Below, in pieces: positions 20,301 to 34,100 of a DNA stretch of 64,000 nucleotides. Both the position numbers and the translations under genes were made by a program. The notes beneath the pieces were generated by a model that was not told the DNA's origin, ran no database searches, and saw only the letters and a list, made by a program, of their open reading frames with translations. Positions within the stretch are counted from its first letter, which is position 1. Each line of letters opens with the position of its first letter. The stretch is from Lineus longissimus (taxonomy: Eukaryota; Nemertea; Pilidiophora; Heteronemertea; Lineidae), in NCBI RefSeq assembly GCF_910592395.1, contig NC_088324.1, forward strand, positions 6,040,953 to 6,104,952, given 5' to 3'.

Positions 20301-21930
20301 CTCCATCCGTCAACATGGGGGCACTTTTTGAAACCGTAAGAGTAGGCAATTCAAATCTGGGCATGAGGAAGAAGAGCCAATGAAGGAAATGCCCCCGACA
20401 GAAAATTTAGCAGCGTTCGACTTAAACTCTTCTCACCATGGAGCTAAATGCCCGAGCCGACGACATGTTTATCATTTTTATCATGTTTGGACATTTCGGG
20501 ACTTAATACGTTGTGATGACGATCATTTCCAGGTCTATTTCGGTCAGTCAGCACATTAAAGAGGTCACCTAGCCAAACAAGACTGAGCATTATTTGTGTG
20601 TGTGATAAGCAACCATTCACAATTCCACTCAGTGCCAGCATCGCACACAAGCGCAGAAGGTATCACAACGATGTAATCATTTATGGTTATATCGTTTTCC
20701 AATGTTTTACCAATGTGTGCCTTCGGAATAGGCAAGGAATTCCACCCGTACGAAATTTATAGAGGGATCAGTATGATGATCTATGTGAAATGATGCTCTT
20801 ATTGATGCTCCACATCTAGCGCTGTGTTAGTGAATACGGTACCCCAATGCGGACTGCCGGTAGTCTATCATATCTGCGGGCGTTTGAAACATGACTGACG
20901 GTCGTTCAAAACACAGCGGACGGGCGCTTGGGCCGCTAAAACTAGTTTCTTTGCTTTTGGAGACCAACCTTACCGGTGTAGTATCTGCGAAAACTGTGTG
21001 TCAGAGTTTCCCTAGAATAGACCAGGCCTTGTGAATGGTTGTTCTGATATTTTTTTCCCTGTGAATCTGTGAATAAGGGAACTATGAGGGAAACATTGGC
21101 AGATGTTACACCGGGCACTGACACCAATACGGCCTGCGGGGCATATGTACAGAGAATTAAAGGATACTAAAACACGATCATTCTATCTTAATTGTCAATA
21201 TCCTGACCAGCGCGCAGGGGCAAATTGACACAACGGCGGATATGTTAGTTTGTCAAAGAATTAAATTCGCGTTCTTAATGACGAAAATTCAATTCCCGTA
21301 AGTTTAAAAATTGTTTAGCAAATTAATAACATTCGTGTGCATGTAGGCTAGTTTATTTACATGTGAATAAAATATTTTTTACCTAAGGGATCAATATTAT
21401 CCGTAACCACTGTTGTAATAACCTAATTTAATGATATCTAATCGGGTGAGCGCGCATATGCTACACGCTGCAAATACTCTGCCGGTTATTACGGTTTTTT
21501 TTCAATCATTAGAGCACTCACTACCGCATAACATAACGAGTAAAACTTTGATAGATGCGAGGTCCTTTTGTTTGTCGTGCAAACATGTTTAGTTGCCTGG
21601 TCATTATGATAATCCCTCTCACAGATGGCGCGGTTTATTCGCCGCCGCCTAACTATAATGTATTTGTGATTCAGCGGTGATTTGGTCATTAAGATTACTC
21701 GCTGGCGCTGTTTTTTAATAAGAAATGGTCGGCTTTTTATTGCAGTATGGTTGTTCATCCTCTGGTTCATCAGTAAACTATTTTTCTGAACGTGTTCGAT
21801 GCTTTTCCAATTATGTTTCAGGTCTTAAATAATAAAAAAACGCGTTCTTTCATAACGCGCGAGTCCTGGCGCGAAAGACCTTTCCCGCCACGTGAGTGCA
21901 CGCCCTGATCCTAGTTCACGTCACCCCGCT
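20300..21930. other. intergenic DNA without recognisable genes
   Basis: Only short open frames with no motif or splice context were seen. I found nothing supportable in this stretch. Confidence 0.5.
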
Positions 21931-21932
21931 AT

Positions 21933-22432
21933 TCAGGTCTCATTAGGGAGGGTTTTTTTTATCCATCCCCCCCCCCCCCCCCCCACCGTAGTTCCTAAAA
22001 TCATTGATTTCTCGGTCCTTACAGTATGTCAGTGTTGATTCAGCACGAGTTGTTTTGGCAAAGACATGTTTTTTTGGAGTGCGCTACTCAATAGGCGCTG
22101 ACAAGAAACTACGCATTTATACTGTTGTTGCCGACGTATGTGTACACTGAACTTGGGATGTGCGTCGGCCCCGTGTTGAAATGCCGTCCAGTGACAGTTG
22201 GTGCGTTTTTCGCTGATTTGTGCAAAATTCAACATAATCAAAAGTTCAATGGTTGACCCTCGATTTTTTTTGATTTTTGTGTAGCGTAAGCAACTGTCTT
22301 TCATGAGAGAATGGTCACTGTAAGAATTATTCAGGAAGAAATGTATGATATTTGGGGTTTTTCGTGATTGTCCGGCCCAATTGGCAATATTGCCATTTGG
22401 GATGGTGAACAGAGCTAGGAGCAAATGCGACG
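21933..22432 (+). repeat. dispersed ~0.5-kb repeat, copy A
   Basis: It runs from AGGTCTCATTAGGGA to GAGCTAGGAGCAAATG. It matches 41290-41812 in the opposite orientation over nearly its whole length, with substitutions and small indels. Copy A contains an expanded poly-C tract near 21967-21984 that copy B lacks. Non-coding; type unknown. Confidence 0.8.
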
Positions 22433-22636
22433 CTTATGATTTATTTAAAGAAATAAAATGCCCGATTTAACATCCTGCAGAATCGGGGAATAGGGCGTTT
22501 CCAGTGATATACGACACAAATGGGTTGTCCTCATGCATTCACTTTGGAAACACATTTTAAAATAGATGTTACGTCATGTTAATGGGGCACGTCATCATCG
22601 CGTACATTTGGGAAAAGCTCCCTACCTTCAGGTAGT

Positions 22637-23612
22637 TGATAAAGTATGGAATTAGTGAAACCTTGGAAACACTGATAAACCTTGTAATATTCAATGTAAA
22701 CCATGGAATCACTGTGCAAATAGCGCGGGAAATCGGGTGCGTTCCTTCCACGATTTATACCCTCCCAACTGACAGTCTCGTCCCAGCTGACTTTATTGAT
22801 AGCAATTTGCCAGTTAGTTCAGAAGCCAACATTTTTAATGTGGAGGATGACGTCATCAATTGGCAATGCGCTGTGGTCGTTAAAATATTTTATTTCTCTT
22901 CAATGGAAGCAAAAATTAGTTTTTATGATTGTTTTGTATTCCATAGACGATAAAGTATTATGCTCGGTACTAGATGCACGAGATCATAGGACAAACACAC
23001 ACGTGAATAAAAAAACCGCTTAGAACTGGTGACGTCACAAAGATCTCTGCATCCCTCGATGCTTACTGGAAGATGTAAGAAATCGCTCACGGCGAAGGAA
23101 ATTTTCATCCGCAAACTTCGGTAATAAACATACATGACTAGGCTTCTTTTATTCATCGTTTGTTATAAAATATCAGTCAATCATAGACAATTAGGCCTAG
23201 ACATAGTCGTCAACCTTATCCATGCATAATGCATGACAGGCCCCCAACTTCCCAAGCAACTCGTCTGATCGAAAAGGCCCCGCGTGGTGGTGGCGTATTT
23301 ATAAGCGGAGCGCTATTGGTCCATATTATGGGTGTGTGGTGGGCGTGTCTTCCCATATTTGGGAGATCATTACTGTACACTGGAGGCGAGGTACAACTGG
23401 GTTGTTTTAAAATATAGACTATTGAATCGGATATGCGACAGATTTCTAAATTACCATAAAATTCCGATCTGATCATGTAAGAATAAGCTCCAAATGTTGA
23501 TTCGTAACCACGTTAGGTTCGAATGGCATTATTTCATGTTTTTATGCATTTTAAGGAGTGTTTCCAAGGTTTATCAGTGTTTCCAAGGTTTCACTAATTC
23601 CATACTTTATCA
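22637..23612. mobile_element. 976-bp element with perfect 48-bp terminal inverted repeats
   Basis: The 48 bases 22637-22684 (beginning TGATAAAGTATGGAATTAGT) are the exact reverse complement of 23565-23612. The interior has no transposase-like frame, so this is probably a non-autonomous DNA transposon. Both flanks contain CCTACCTTCAG-like sequence, but a clean target duplication cannot be read. The superfamily is unknown. Confidence 0.75.
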
Positions 23613-23619
23613 CCTACCC

Positions 23620-24680
23620 TACCTTCAGACGTAATGACGACATTTTCATGTGCTCAGAAACTATTAATTTCAACTTAACCACGTAGCTATGAATAATTTG
23701 ATTAATTTCCAACAGAAATATATATGAAATATGCAATATTGGTGAACAGAGCGCCGTTTGAAACAACAGTGCGTCATCGTTTTCTTCAACGCATTTTCAG
23801 TATGCCCGAGGTGAAACTCGGCCCTTTTCATCAAATTTGGTATCTCATGACAACGGAGGTGTCCTCTTAGAGAATCCAGTCCGACTTTTTGCACATATTA
23901 CAAAGAAATGCCTTGACTACCTGAAAATACAATCTGTTCGGCATTCCCAAGGTCAGTTTTGCTTGCAGCGCGAATGCAAAAAGACCAGTTGCGCTTAAAG
24001 GGGTACCTGTTTTAAGTGCAGTTTCCGCCAAATGTGAACACTACGGTGGCACAAGGCATGAATTGCCTTGCCCAAGGACTAAACAAATATGTTTCTATAT
24101 GATATATGTTGAATATTTGAATAGCTTGATTCTTTCCGGATAAGAATATGCATGTTTTGCAGTATGTGATTGACGCTGAACGTGATTATTTTGCACAATT
24201 GAGGCGTTCTATATATTTCGACGTATGGGATGCTAAGTATGACACAATTTGAGCAGATTGTCATAGTACATATGATATTTCTAGATGGTCGTTCCAGCCT
24301 TTCCTTTTGAGGAAACCAGTGTTGTCGGGTATCAGGAGACTTGTAGAAGGCTGCAGTTTTATCATATGTTAAAGAAAGGCTGTCAGGGTAATGTCAACCT
24401 TACCTCAAACGTAACGTCATTACCATTTATCGTCGCAGTTGCGAAGAAATCAAGCGCCATCAGCGTGACGTCGGAAAAATCGATATCAGCACCAAGACGT
24501 CACAGGGTAGATCCATGCCTCCAGGAAGCACCTTTACTAGTGCACCGTTCAACGTGGAAACGGTCGATGCATGGAGAGCTAACTCGGGTCAAATCGGAGT
24601 TAACATCATTTAGTCAGATTTTGAATTTTTCCTTTTTGTGCAATTTGTTGATGAAAACTACTTAATGTAAAAAAAACAAA
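23620..24680. other. intergenic DNA; possible SINE fragment near 24045-24080
   Basis: GCATGAATTGCCTTGCCCAA near 24057-24076 resembles, in reverse, the TTGGGCAAGGCA tail box of tRNA-derived SINEs such as the one at 59.4-59.6 kb. Nothing else was recognised. Confidence 0.3.
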
Positions 24681-24685
24681 AAAAA

Positions 24686-24835
24686 ACATTGGTCCTTAGG
24701 GGTGTCATAAATGATGCCGACCGCATTACCGTGGATATAAAAAATAATGCCGGCGTGGCTATAAAAAATAATGCCAATGGTCCTTTATTAGTGTCATAAA
24801 TGATGCTGACCGCACTACCGTGGATACTTATAATT
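24686..24835 (+). repeat. short direct repeat (two ~48-bp copies, ~87 bp apart)
   Basis: Blocks beginning TGGTCCTTAGGGGTGTCATA and TGGTCCTTTATTAGTGTCAT both continue into AAATGATGC, GACCGCA, TACCGTGGATA. A shorter ATAAAAAATAATGCC unit is repeated between them. Upstream of the metalloprotease gene; no function visible. Confidence 0.6.
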
Positions 24836-25099
24836 TATACCAAATAACCACTACTGGGATGGAACATATTAACGTTTGTCTCGTCGCGCAATCACAGCGA
24901 GAGAAAAATACTCCAGTGGTATCTACACTCCGGAAGCAGTGGACCGGCGGCCTCGTTCCTAGGATGACGCAATGGGCTGCCCAATGAGTCTAGTGGCGTC
25001 AGGCCTTTATTCTGATTAGTCGATGGTAATATTGATCTTGTAATTGCCAATCCCCGGAAACAAGAGTGTGATAGAAAAACACTAGCAAAACAATGACTG

Positions 25100-25171
25100 T
25101 CCAGGCCTTAAAAAGGAATGAGACTCGGCCTCATCCTCACTCACGAGACCGACTGACACACTGAAGACACC
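25100..25171 (+). promoter_or_regulatory. putative core promoter and 5' leader of the metalloprotease gene
   Basis: A TATA-like CTTAAAAAGG lies at about 25107-25116, some 56-65 bases before the start codon at 25172, leaving a short leader ending GAAGACACCATGA (good start context). Only the position supports this. Confidence 0.35.
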
Positions 25172-28100
25172 ATGAAGTCCGTGATTATCTGCGTGTGCGC
25201 CCTGTTGGCGGTCGTCGCCAGCAGATATATAGACAAGCCAATTGATGAAGGTGTTAATCATAGCCTGGTTTGATAAAGTTCGCGTATTTGACTGCGATTT
25301 GAAGCACATGTTCAATCACAGCGAAACGGGCGTCAGTGTCGAGCATTATTACAAATGACTCCAAGTTCGTCACAGCTTTCTCGGTTTTTGGCTCACCGTA
25401 TGGGAGTCGATAAAACACCGCAGTGTCCGTCGTCCGTATCCTGTTTCAAAAACAGTGGCATGTTTTTAAACCGCTAAGTCTTTGAACTTGAAACTTTGTA
25501 CACAGGACCCCCCCCCCCCCCCTCCCCCAGGTGACCTCTTGACAATGAATTTCGGTCCGATCTGATTCTTCATTTGGCCACTAGTGGGCCATCAGTGGAA
25601 ACCTAAATAGTGTGATATCTCTCTCGTGAGTGACTCGTTTTCGATAAAAGAATTATGGTATGTTCTCCAAGTAAGGTTACATCACATATCATCCGGGTTT
25701 TTGATTGGACCTAATTTTCATGGTCACATAGGTCAAATGGCGTAAATTGGCCATTTGAGTGTCACTATGGCACATTTCTTAACTACAAAAGCTATGAACT
25801 TGAAATATGGTACACATGTCCCTCTACGTTATGCAACCTCGGACACCGAAATTTGATCCGATCTGATTCTCGACTTGGCTACCAGGAGGCCAAGACTAAA
25901 AAAAGGTAAAAAGTGCAATATCTCGCTTATTAGTGACTTGTTTTCGATGATATTTTATGGTAGGTACTCCAAATAACCGATTTTGGTTTGACCTGTGTGC
26001 TATACATGTAGCAATTTTATACCAAATATCCATACGGTGAGCACAATGGACCTTGGCCGTTTCATTCATCATTTGAACTTCTGGTTGTTCTGTCCCTTTA
26101 AGATAGTGAGCGTGTATTCATCAGAGATCTCGACCAAAGCGGGGAAGCTGATCCTCCGATCGTGACCTTGAAGATTGACCACCCTGGAAAGGAGAGAAGC
26201 TTGACCCTACGTCGCAGAGACAATTTCAACAAAAACGTCCCCGTGTTCATAACTGGTGAAGATGGAAAGCCAAGGAAGGAGCCGAGATCCCGTTCACTGG
26301 TAAGTAGACAACATAACGTTCCATTGGTGTGGCCTCTTTGTGCTGCAACTGCGGTATAATGATATCTCGCAGCTGCAATCAGTTTTTGACTATCTAAACT
26401 TTTCGCATGCAATTATGGCGATGTGCCGCTGTACGGAGGGACCAAGTAGAGCCTGTTTTCTTTGCCTGAGAATGTCGACCTCCGCTTGAAAATTTCGTTG
26501 CTATTGAAATCAATGACCTAAGATTACGATTCGACCTTCATTTTGAGCTCACCTCTGGGGAGCTTATACGATACCGTGGCATCCGTTAGTGGAGCACGTT
26601 TCGTCACCGCTAGGGCTAGATGGCTAAAACTTGGTGTAATGGTAGCTTTGGGCAACATGCCCAGACACATTTTTCTTTTTCGCGATATAACCTACTTTAT
26701 GACCTCCAGGCGGCCATCTTGGAAATTGATTTTTTTCCATTTTTGAAGCTATGACGAAACATTTATGCCATATCACCCGGGTTTTTGATTTGACCTACTT
26801 TTCCAGTTCACAGAGATCAAAGTTCACTAAATCACCGATAGGTGGCACGTTTCGTTTATATTTGAGCTAAAAGGTTCTAAACTTGTGAGGACATAATATT
26901 AAGGGAACCTCTATTCTACCCCAAAATTTTGTCCTGCTCGGACTTCAAATATGGCCGCCAGGCGGCCATCTTGAAGATTAACAAAGTCGGATTGCAACAA
27001 AATTTCATGTAATTGTATATGCATGTACTCTCTACAACATCCCTGATTTTCAGTCAAATCCATCTACCTATATGGCCGCCAGGCGGTCATCCTCTAAATT
27101 AAACAAAGTCCTATTAAATAATGATCGGATTGGCCACCAAACTTCATGTTATTATGTATCTGTGTACTCTTATCAATATTCCTAATTTTCATTCAATTCC
27201 AAACACAAATATGGCCGCCAGGCCGCCATCTTGAAAATCCAACAAAGTCCTATTAGTCCTAAACTGTTGAACAGATGTCAACCAATTTCCATGTGACATG
27301 TACAGTCTTTAATAACCCTGAAATTCAGTCAAACCAAAATGCTATACTTTATGGTACCGGTAATTTTCTTTTGTGCTATTAAGCCGAGAAGAATAATATT
27401 ATTCAATGGAATCAAAACTGGTGAAAGTAGCCAGAAACTGTTCTCCCCATTTTCACTGCAAATGACATGCATTACATTACCCGAGGTGAGCACATGGTTC
27501 CTGGACCATTTAATGCAAACCACGGCGAAGGTGCCGGGTCGTGTTAGCCAAATTTGCGGACAATGCCCACTTTAAAATTGCACACATCCTCGGCGACACC
27601 CATCGTCTCGCTTGGGAGTACTGGGAGAGACGAACAACTTTGCTTGAAAGTTGTTCAGCGAGAAAATGGTGAAGCCAAAAAAGGGGGGGAGGGAGGGCAA
27701 AACTTAACCGTGCGGGGGTTGAGCCTTCTAACCCGACAGGGAGCACAAGCAGTCTAGCCGAAGTGTAGTGCACCTCACGTGCAACACCTATCCTCGACAG
27801 GAGAGAGAATAGTGAACGAGGCCGAATGGGTGGGCATATTCATACTACCGCTCGACGTTAGGTGTCGCCAGGGGTGTGAATTTCTCCTAGCCATGATGGA
27901 TTACCGACTTCTAGTGAAGACGTCTTGAATACCGAAGGAATTTTGCGTATCATAAAAGCAAAAAAAACATTTTCAATAGCATTTAATTAGGAAAATTGCT
28001 GATACAATAACATCGGTATTTTCAACATAAACAGTCTAATCACGCCGAGCTCCGTTGTCCGATAAACCAATTAACACTCGTGATCAACGCAGAATAACTT

Positions 28101-31100
28101 CAGATCACGTTTAATTAATTGATTACTAACTAGTCGTCTTAAACGCTCAAATTTCGAATTTTCGTGTTTTTTATCAAGTTACCTTTGGAAAATTGAAAAA
28201 AAACCCTCTCTTACGTGAAAGCCAAAGTGAGTGAATGCAACTACACGTATCAACTTCCAATGCAATGTTCCAAAAAAGGGAAGTAGGAAGTTGAATTTGG
28301 TCAGCAATGCATTTATATTAGTAATTAGCCAAATTGAGTGGCATCTTTTAAAATCTTTTGTGTTTCTTGCTTATCAAACACACATCTACCTATTCGGATG
28401 GAGTCGTAACTTTATGATACCAGGCATTAATTGAATATTTGCGTCTCGATGCCCCGCATATTTTGGTAACATAATCCGGCAACTTATAGGCGCATGGTTT
28501 CCCGCTTTGCCGCGTTGATTGACACTGCCTTTTATCAGAGGCTTTAAAATAAAGAGTCCAGCAGGCAACTAGAGAACTAATGGCCACCCACCTAGGCCCC
28601 AAAAGACGCGCGTTGGGACAAAGCTCTCTCGGGTCACTCATTGACTCATGAATCCAATCCGCACAACTAGAACTGGAACAATTTTTCGATCAGCTGAACA
28701 TGGCCATTACAAACACACCGTTTTAAAGCAAACACCAGCTTCGAATTCTTCGATTTCTATAAAGCAGTTTAGTGTCATAGACGACATTGATGTGAAAACC
28801 GATATGTTTCGACTTTTTCATTTCGACAGTTTTGAGAAAAAGTGATGGCAATTATTTGAGAATAATTTTTGAAATGCGTTTTTCTACTCCACATCATCAC
28901 ACATCTTTGTGGTTAGCAGTTAAGTATGTTGTCGGTTCAAATGGACATCCAGGGGTATCGTATGGTTCCATTTTTTCTCATCTAATGGAATATTCATATC
29001 TTATCAATTTTGACCTACCACACAACGAGTTTTATAGCAGGTTTAGTATCGCATTCTCACGGTTTAAAAAACGAAAAATGTATGAAAAAAAGCAATGTCT
29101 CGACCTTTGTGGCAAAACGATTAAATGTTTAGAAATCACATGTTTGAGCGCATGGTGTGAGGTATCGCCTTTTCAAATATTGTTGAACACACAATTTGGC
29201 TTAAACCCTTACATGCATTTATCATGTGTACTTTTTGATTCATCTCATTCGTTAAGATACAACTGTATACAGTGTAGGGCAACAATTTATATTGTATGTA
29301 TTTGCTTCCCGGTAACTCATTATGTACATGTATATCGCATGTGCAGAGTGTGTTGTTTTGCCACTCAGCTCAGTTTGTAGCTGAATTAAAATGGGCCTTT
29401 ATAGGGCCTCCAGCTGAGACTTATTATTTGAAGTATTGAGTTTTTGCCTCCAGTTAATTGCCCGAGAGAGCTGTTGGATCAAAGAAAATTTGCCGTGTTC
29501 TGATTCTTTATTTGAAAGACTCCGCTTTTATACACTTATGTCTATGATTTTAGGGTACAGCGTACCACGACGCAGAAAACGGAGCGGCCTTTCTCATCTC
29601 AAGTGATCTCACTGAAAGTGGCGTTTACAGAAGGAGTGTGGTAAGTATAGATGTCTTGCCTTGATGGCGAAATGGCCAGCCATTGCAATTGGAGTCGCCT
29701 CGGGCGGATTCTATACAGTGGCACAGCGGTCGCTACGGATGGCGACAGAAGATTCTGGTTCGGTTGTGGATGTGAAAGGAAACTTAGTCCCAACTTAGTC
29801 GTAGCCCCATTGTTTGATTATTGATAATGGCTTTATAGCAGGAGGCAAAATAACGGCTTTCGGTTATTTCTAGTTGTAGTATTTGTAATTCGGTCCTTAG
29901 ACTAAGACTGCACACTAGTTGTTTACGTCTACATATGCATGGTCTAGACCTTTCGTGGACACCATGAATTACCATTTTAATGTTTCCTTCTGCCAATAGA
30001 GGGGTCTGCTTCATGATGGCGACTACACCATCCACTTCGAGCCCAGCCAGGAGATCACCACGGACAGGAAACGTAATGTTGATGGGGGTGTACCACACTT
30101 CATGGTCAGAAAGAGGAATGAAAAGATTGACTTTGGAAATGGTAAGTTGTTACTTACTGCATAGAAAGCGCCACATATTCGCGCCTTTTTACCAATTGCG
30201 ATTCCTGGAAATATCGGATTTTTCATGATTGCTATTTTTGCGGAAAACACAGAATTTCTTTTCATTTCGTTGACCACTCTAATACACTTACAACCCACGA
30301 TGGGGGTGCATACTGCTGGCGTAGCAACCCGAAGTTTTAATTGATTGCACTGAACATTATACTACTGTACGCGACGACACACAATTTTACATTTATTTCA
30401 CAAACCCCTGCTCCTGATGCCAAAATGGTGAAGCTGTAGAAGGCCAATTCACCAGCATTCGTGAAGGACAGGTCCCTCTCCGAATTCGTGTCACCTAACT
30501 CCTAATCCGTTAATCAATCGTTTCCCCTCCTCAGATGCTCTCCCTATCCATGGCAACTGGACGACAATGAGCAAGAGAGCTGAGCCACCGATCATCGTGT
30601 CGAAAAGAGATGGCTGTAAGACAGCATACGGCGTTGAATTGATGTTCTTCTGCGACTACAAGTGCTATAATAAGTGAGTAGACAACAGTCAGGTGGAAAG
30701 CTAGGCATTACACTGAATGAGATTGAAGCGATTTCACATAACGAGTCACGTGCACTGATGCACATAACGAGTCACGATTTCACATAACATGTCACGTTCC
30801 AGCTTTACTTAACGTTCCTCGGTGAATGCACGGCCTTGTGGCATGCATTCAGTGAGGAACGAACGCATTAAGGGGAACGTGACATGTGGGAAGTGAACGA
30901 ATGAGGCCTATGTAACGTCAGCCTTAGGTGCTTCTTTCACGCGAAACAAATTCTCTAGATAATATTAGGCATCATGAGATCAGGGTTTTTTACTCCATCG
31001 TCATTACACTATTATCGACTGGCGGAGTATATTGAAAACCACTGGTTATGTCAGGACGTCTAATAGGATGAAGGAAGAAGCAAGACGGTCTCTACAAAAT

Positions 31101-34100
31101 TTGTGCATTTTTAAAGATTTATTCGTTTAGCTAAAAGTGCGTGTGTAATCTCACGTGATTCGAGTTTTTCTATTTTAGCCACAACCAGAATATAACCGAA
31201 ATTAGAGAGCACTTCAGCTACGTCATAAATGGAGTAAGTCGACACGCATTTCCTCTCAGTCAATGATAAAGCCACTGGATTTTTGATCAGGTCGTAAATA
31301 AGATTAACATCCTTGTATTGCAAATGATGTTGACGTGGCAATTTGGTGTCCACTACGCCTGCATGACCGCAACTGAATGAAGAGATCATTCAGGGACTGT
31401 CTGGCAGCTGTTATGTTGACCAGACGTCATGACATCATGATGACGTCATGGCATCCTTGTTACGTCATCAGTGACATCGTAGCCTGAGCCTGCATGCTCT
31501 GTTGCTCATGGCAACAAGAGAGGACCAAAATGAAGGATTTTGGCTACTGGGCACCGTGCACTGATGATATGAAGCAACCACGTGTGCCTGATAGGTCATG
31601 AAGGTGCAGGAAATGCGGTTTCGTCAAGAGAGACTCATCAGATGCGTGTGGCGACAAAGAAATACGGTTGGATATACAGAGGTATCCTGATAGCGGGACC
31701 GCAAGGAGTCAATTTCTGCCCTTGATTGACCTAGAGTAGATCTTGGTCAGTCCATCCAGGCATTATGGACTGCTGAAGGGCGGTCTGAGCCAAGCAGTTG
31801 GCAAAAAGTGGGTCTAGATGGTTAAAAGTTTAACCTGTGTGCCTTAAGAAGACACGTGAAACCGGAGAGGTTGAAACAGCTGGACAGTAAAGGAAATAAG
31901 TATACGGAGGGAAATAGTATTTAAATGACGTGGCAATGTACGTATACTTACCTTGGGAACATGAAATCACTCACTTCAGAGTGCATTATTCATGGGCTTC
32001 AGCTCCATGAAGCTTTCATCAGTGCACCCAGCCCCTGTGGATTTCATGTTCCCAAGGTAACTATACGTACATTGCCACGTCATAAACATCCTTGTATTGC
32101 GTCCACATTATTATGTTTTTGAATTCTTGTTCTTACATATCGAAGTCTTTTGAAAAAATAAAACAATTTGTCTGGTGCGGGCTTATTTTTGACCTGCAAC
32201 CGTGTTACGTGTTGACAAAGTAGTCCGGGCCACGAGTTCTACGTGGCAGGTAATTTTTTGAAGACGTGTCCTGTCCGCTACACCGTCGCCTCTGGTATGA
32301 CATTTTTATTGTTTATTTTCCATCCGATATGAATTCTTTGAGGGGTGAAATGAACCTACGATATCTCCCTTTTTCACCATTCAGAATTCATCGAGTGTTC
32401 TGTTGAGCATGTTCCTGCTAGTAAAAATATCGTTGTTGATTTGTGTTCGCAGATGGACCTCCGCTACGCAAACATTGAAGATTCTTCCTTCTCCATCTAC
32501 GTTCGACTGGTTGCTTTGCAAATCAGTGCAGTAAGTAAATAATCAGCAATCGAGTAGTCATTATTCCGAAGTTCAGTAGATTAATTTCTGATCTGAAACT
32601 CTGAATTTCTGAATCTCAGGTTAAGAACTATCAGTCCTATATGGATGGTTCTGAGCCCCCCTAGGGCCTAGTGTTCAGACACGGCCCACATGAGATTCAC
32701 CCGTCCCGCGACATATTTCCGAAAATTGCAGCAGTTTTACAACGAGTATAAAGTTGATAAGACTACCTACTTAGTCGGAACCACCCAAAGCATTGCTAGA
32801 ACTAGGCTCATATATTCGAGGAGAAGTACTGACAATTTGGTTCCGAGACAAGACCACAATTGATTTGTTAAGCCTTTTAGCAGTTAAATTGTCAATGTTT
32901 GACCGCGACGCATCAAATACTGCGTTCGGTTGTGAATCTGAAATTTAGATTATGTTATTCCGGACAGTCGGGCAAGTAAATGGTGAAAAATAAACTGGTG
33001 ATTGACCACGGACATTTTTTGATAATCGACAAATTTAGACAGACTTTGATATTTCCACTCTTTTCAGCCAACTGGCAGAAAAAACTCAAAACACGCCCCC
33101 TATTACCCAATTAGCAAAATTCGAAATTAATTTTTTATCAAACAATTTCTTTATATCTGTAGACTTGCCACAACAAATATTTTTTCAATACCTCTCCAAA
33201 TATGTACTTGAGAGTTAAAAACATGCACTCGTCTAATTGATAGGCCTCGACCCTCCAACCTATGAATATTCATTAGTGGTCTTGTCTCTTCCATGCCGAT
33301 TCTTTGATATCGTGGATCTATAATACCGTGTCGATAACAACACACAACGCCGATTTTTACATGGGCATGAAATCTCCCGGCGATAAGGCCTTTTTTGCGA
33401 GCAGTGCCAGCTTTTCATAGAATGGACCATAGTCAGTGACAAAACCTATCCATGCATGGCGTTTATGAGATGTTTCTTGATCTTCAGTTTCCCGACAACT
33501 GGACGCACTCATTCGACAGCGATGGAGTTGTGGATGCTAACTCAGTACTAAAAACTTTCAACGACTGGCACAACTCGGCAATGTCCTCTCTTCCCGACCA
33601 TGACCATGCCATGCTCATGACTGCGTAAGTCTTTCAGTTCAGAGGCCTAATCAACTTTCGATCCCGTGACAAATGGAGTGGTGCGTGACGTCACTTCGGA
33701 GACCTTTGGATATTATATTCTCGTTCTCTCCTACCTGGGTCTACTTGATTAGCAATTCAAAATGACTGCACCGTAACCCCTGGTAACACCCATAAACACC
33801 ATGCCGCGTCACCACCAGAATCTGCTGGTGACCTAGCATGTCTGACCTCTGACCCGTCTAGTTGGCCGTTACGTGTCACTACTGTTTCTACATGACAACA
33901 AAATTTTGATGAAATAAGTTTTAAATTGAGAACACATCTTATGGTAGAAATATATCAAGATACATGAAATAGATTCTTTGTCGCGAATTGTGATATGATA
34001 TTTTGCCACCTGCAAAAATAGAACCATTATAAAAACAAATCCAAGCGGCTGTCATTTAATACGGATGACAAGTTTTTGTTGCAGTTAATTCAGAATAATC

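Noticed and set aside
24285-24665. 126-codon plus-strand frame upstream of the protease gene
   Set aside because: No motif, low-complexity ends and no splice or promoter support.
28832-29380. 182-codon open frame in intron 2 of the protease gene
   Set aside because: No motif, AT-rich codon composition, and it lies within a well-supported intron.
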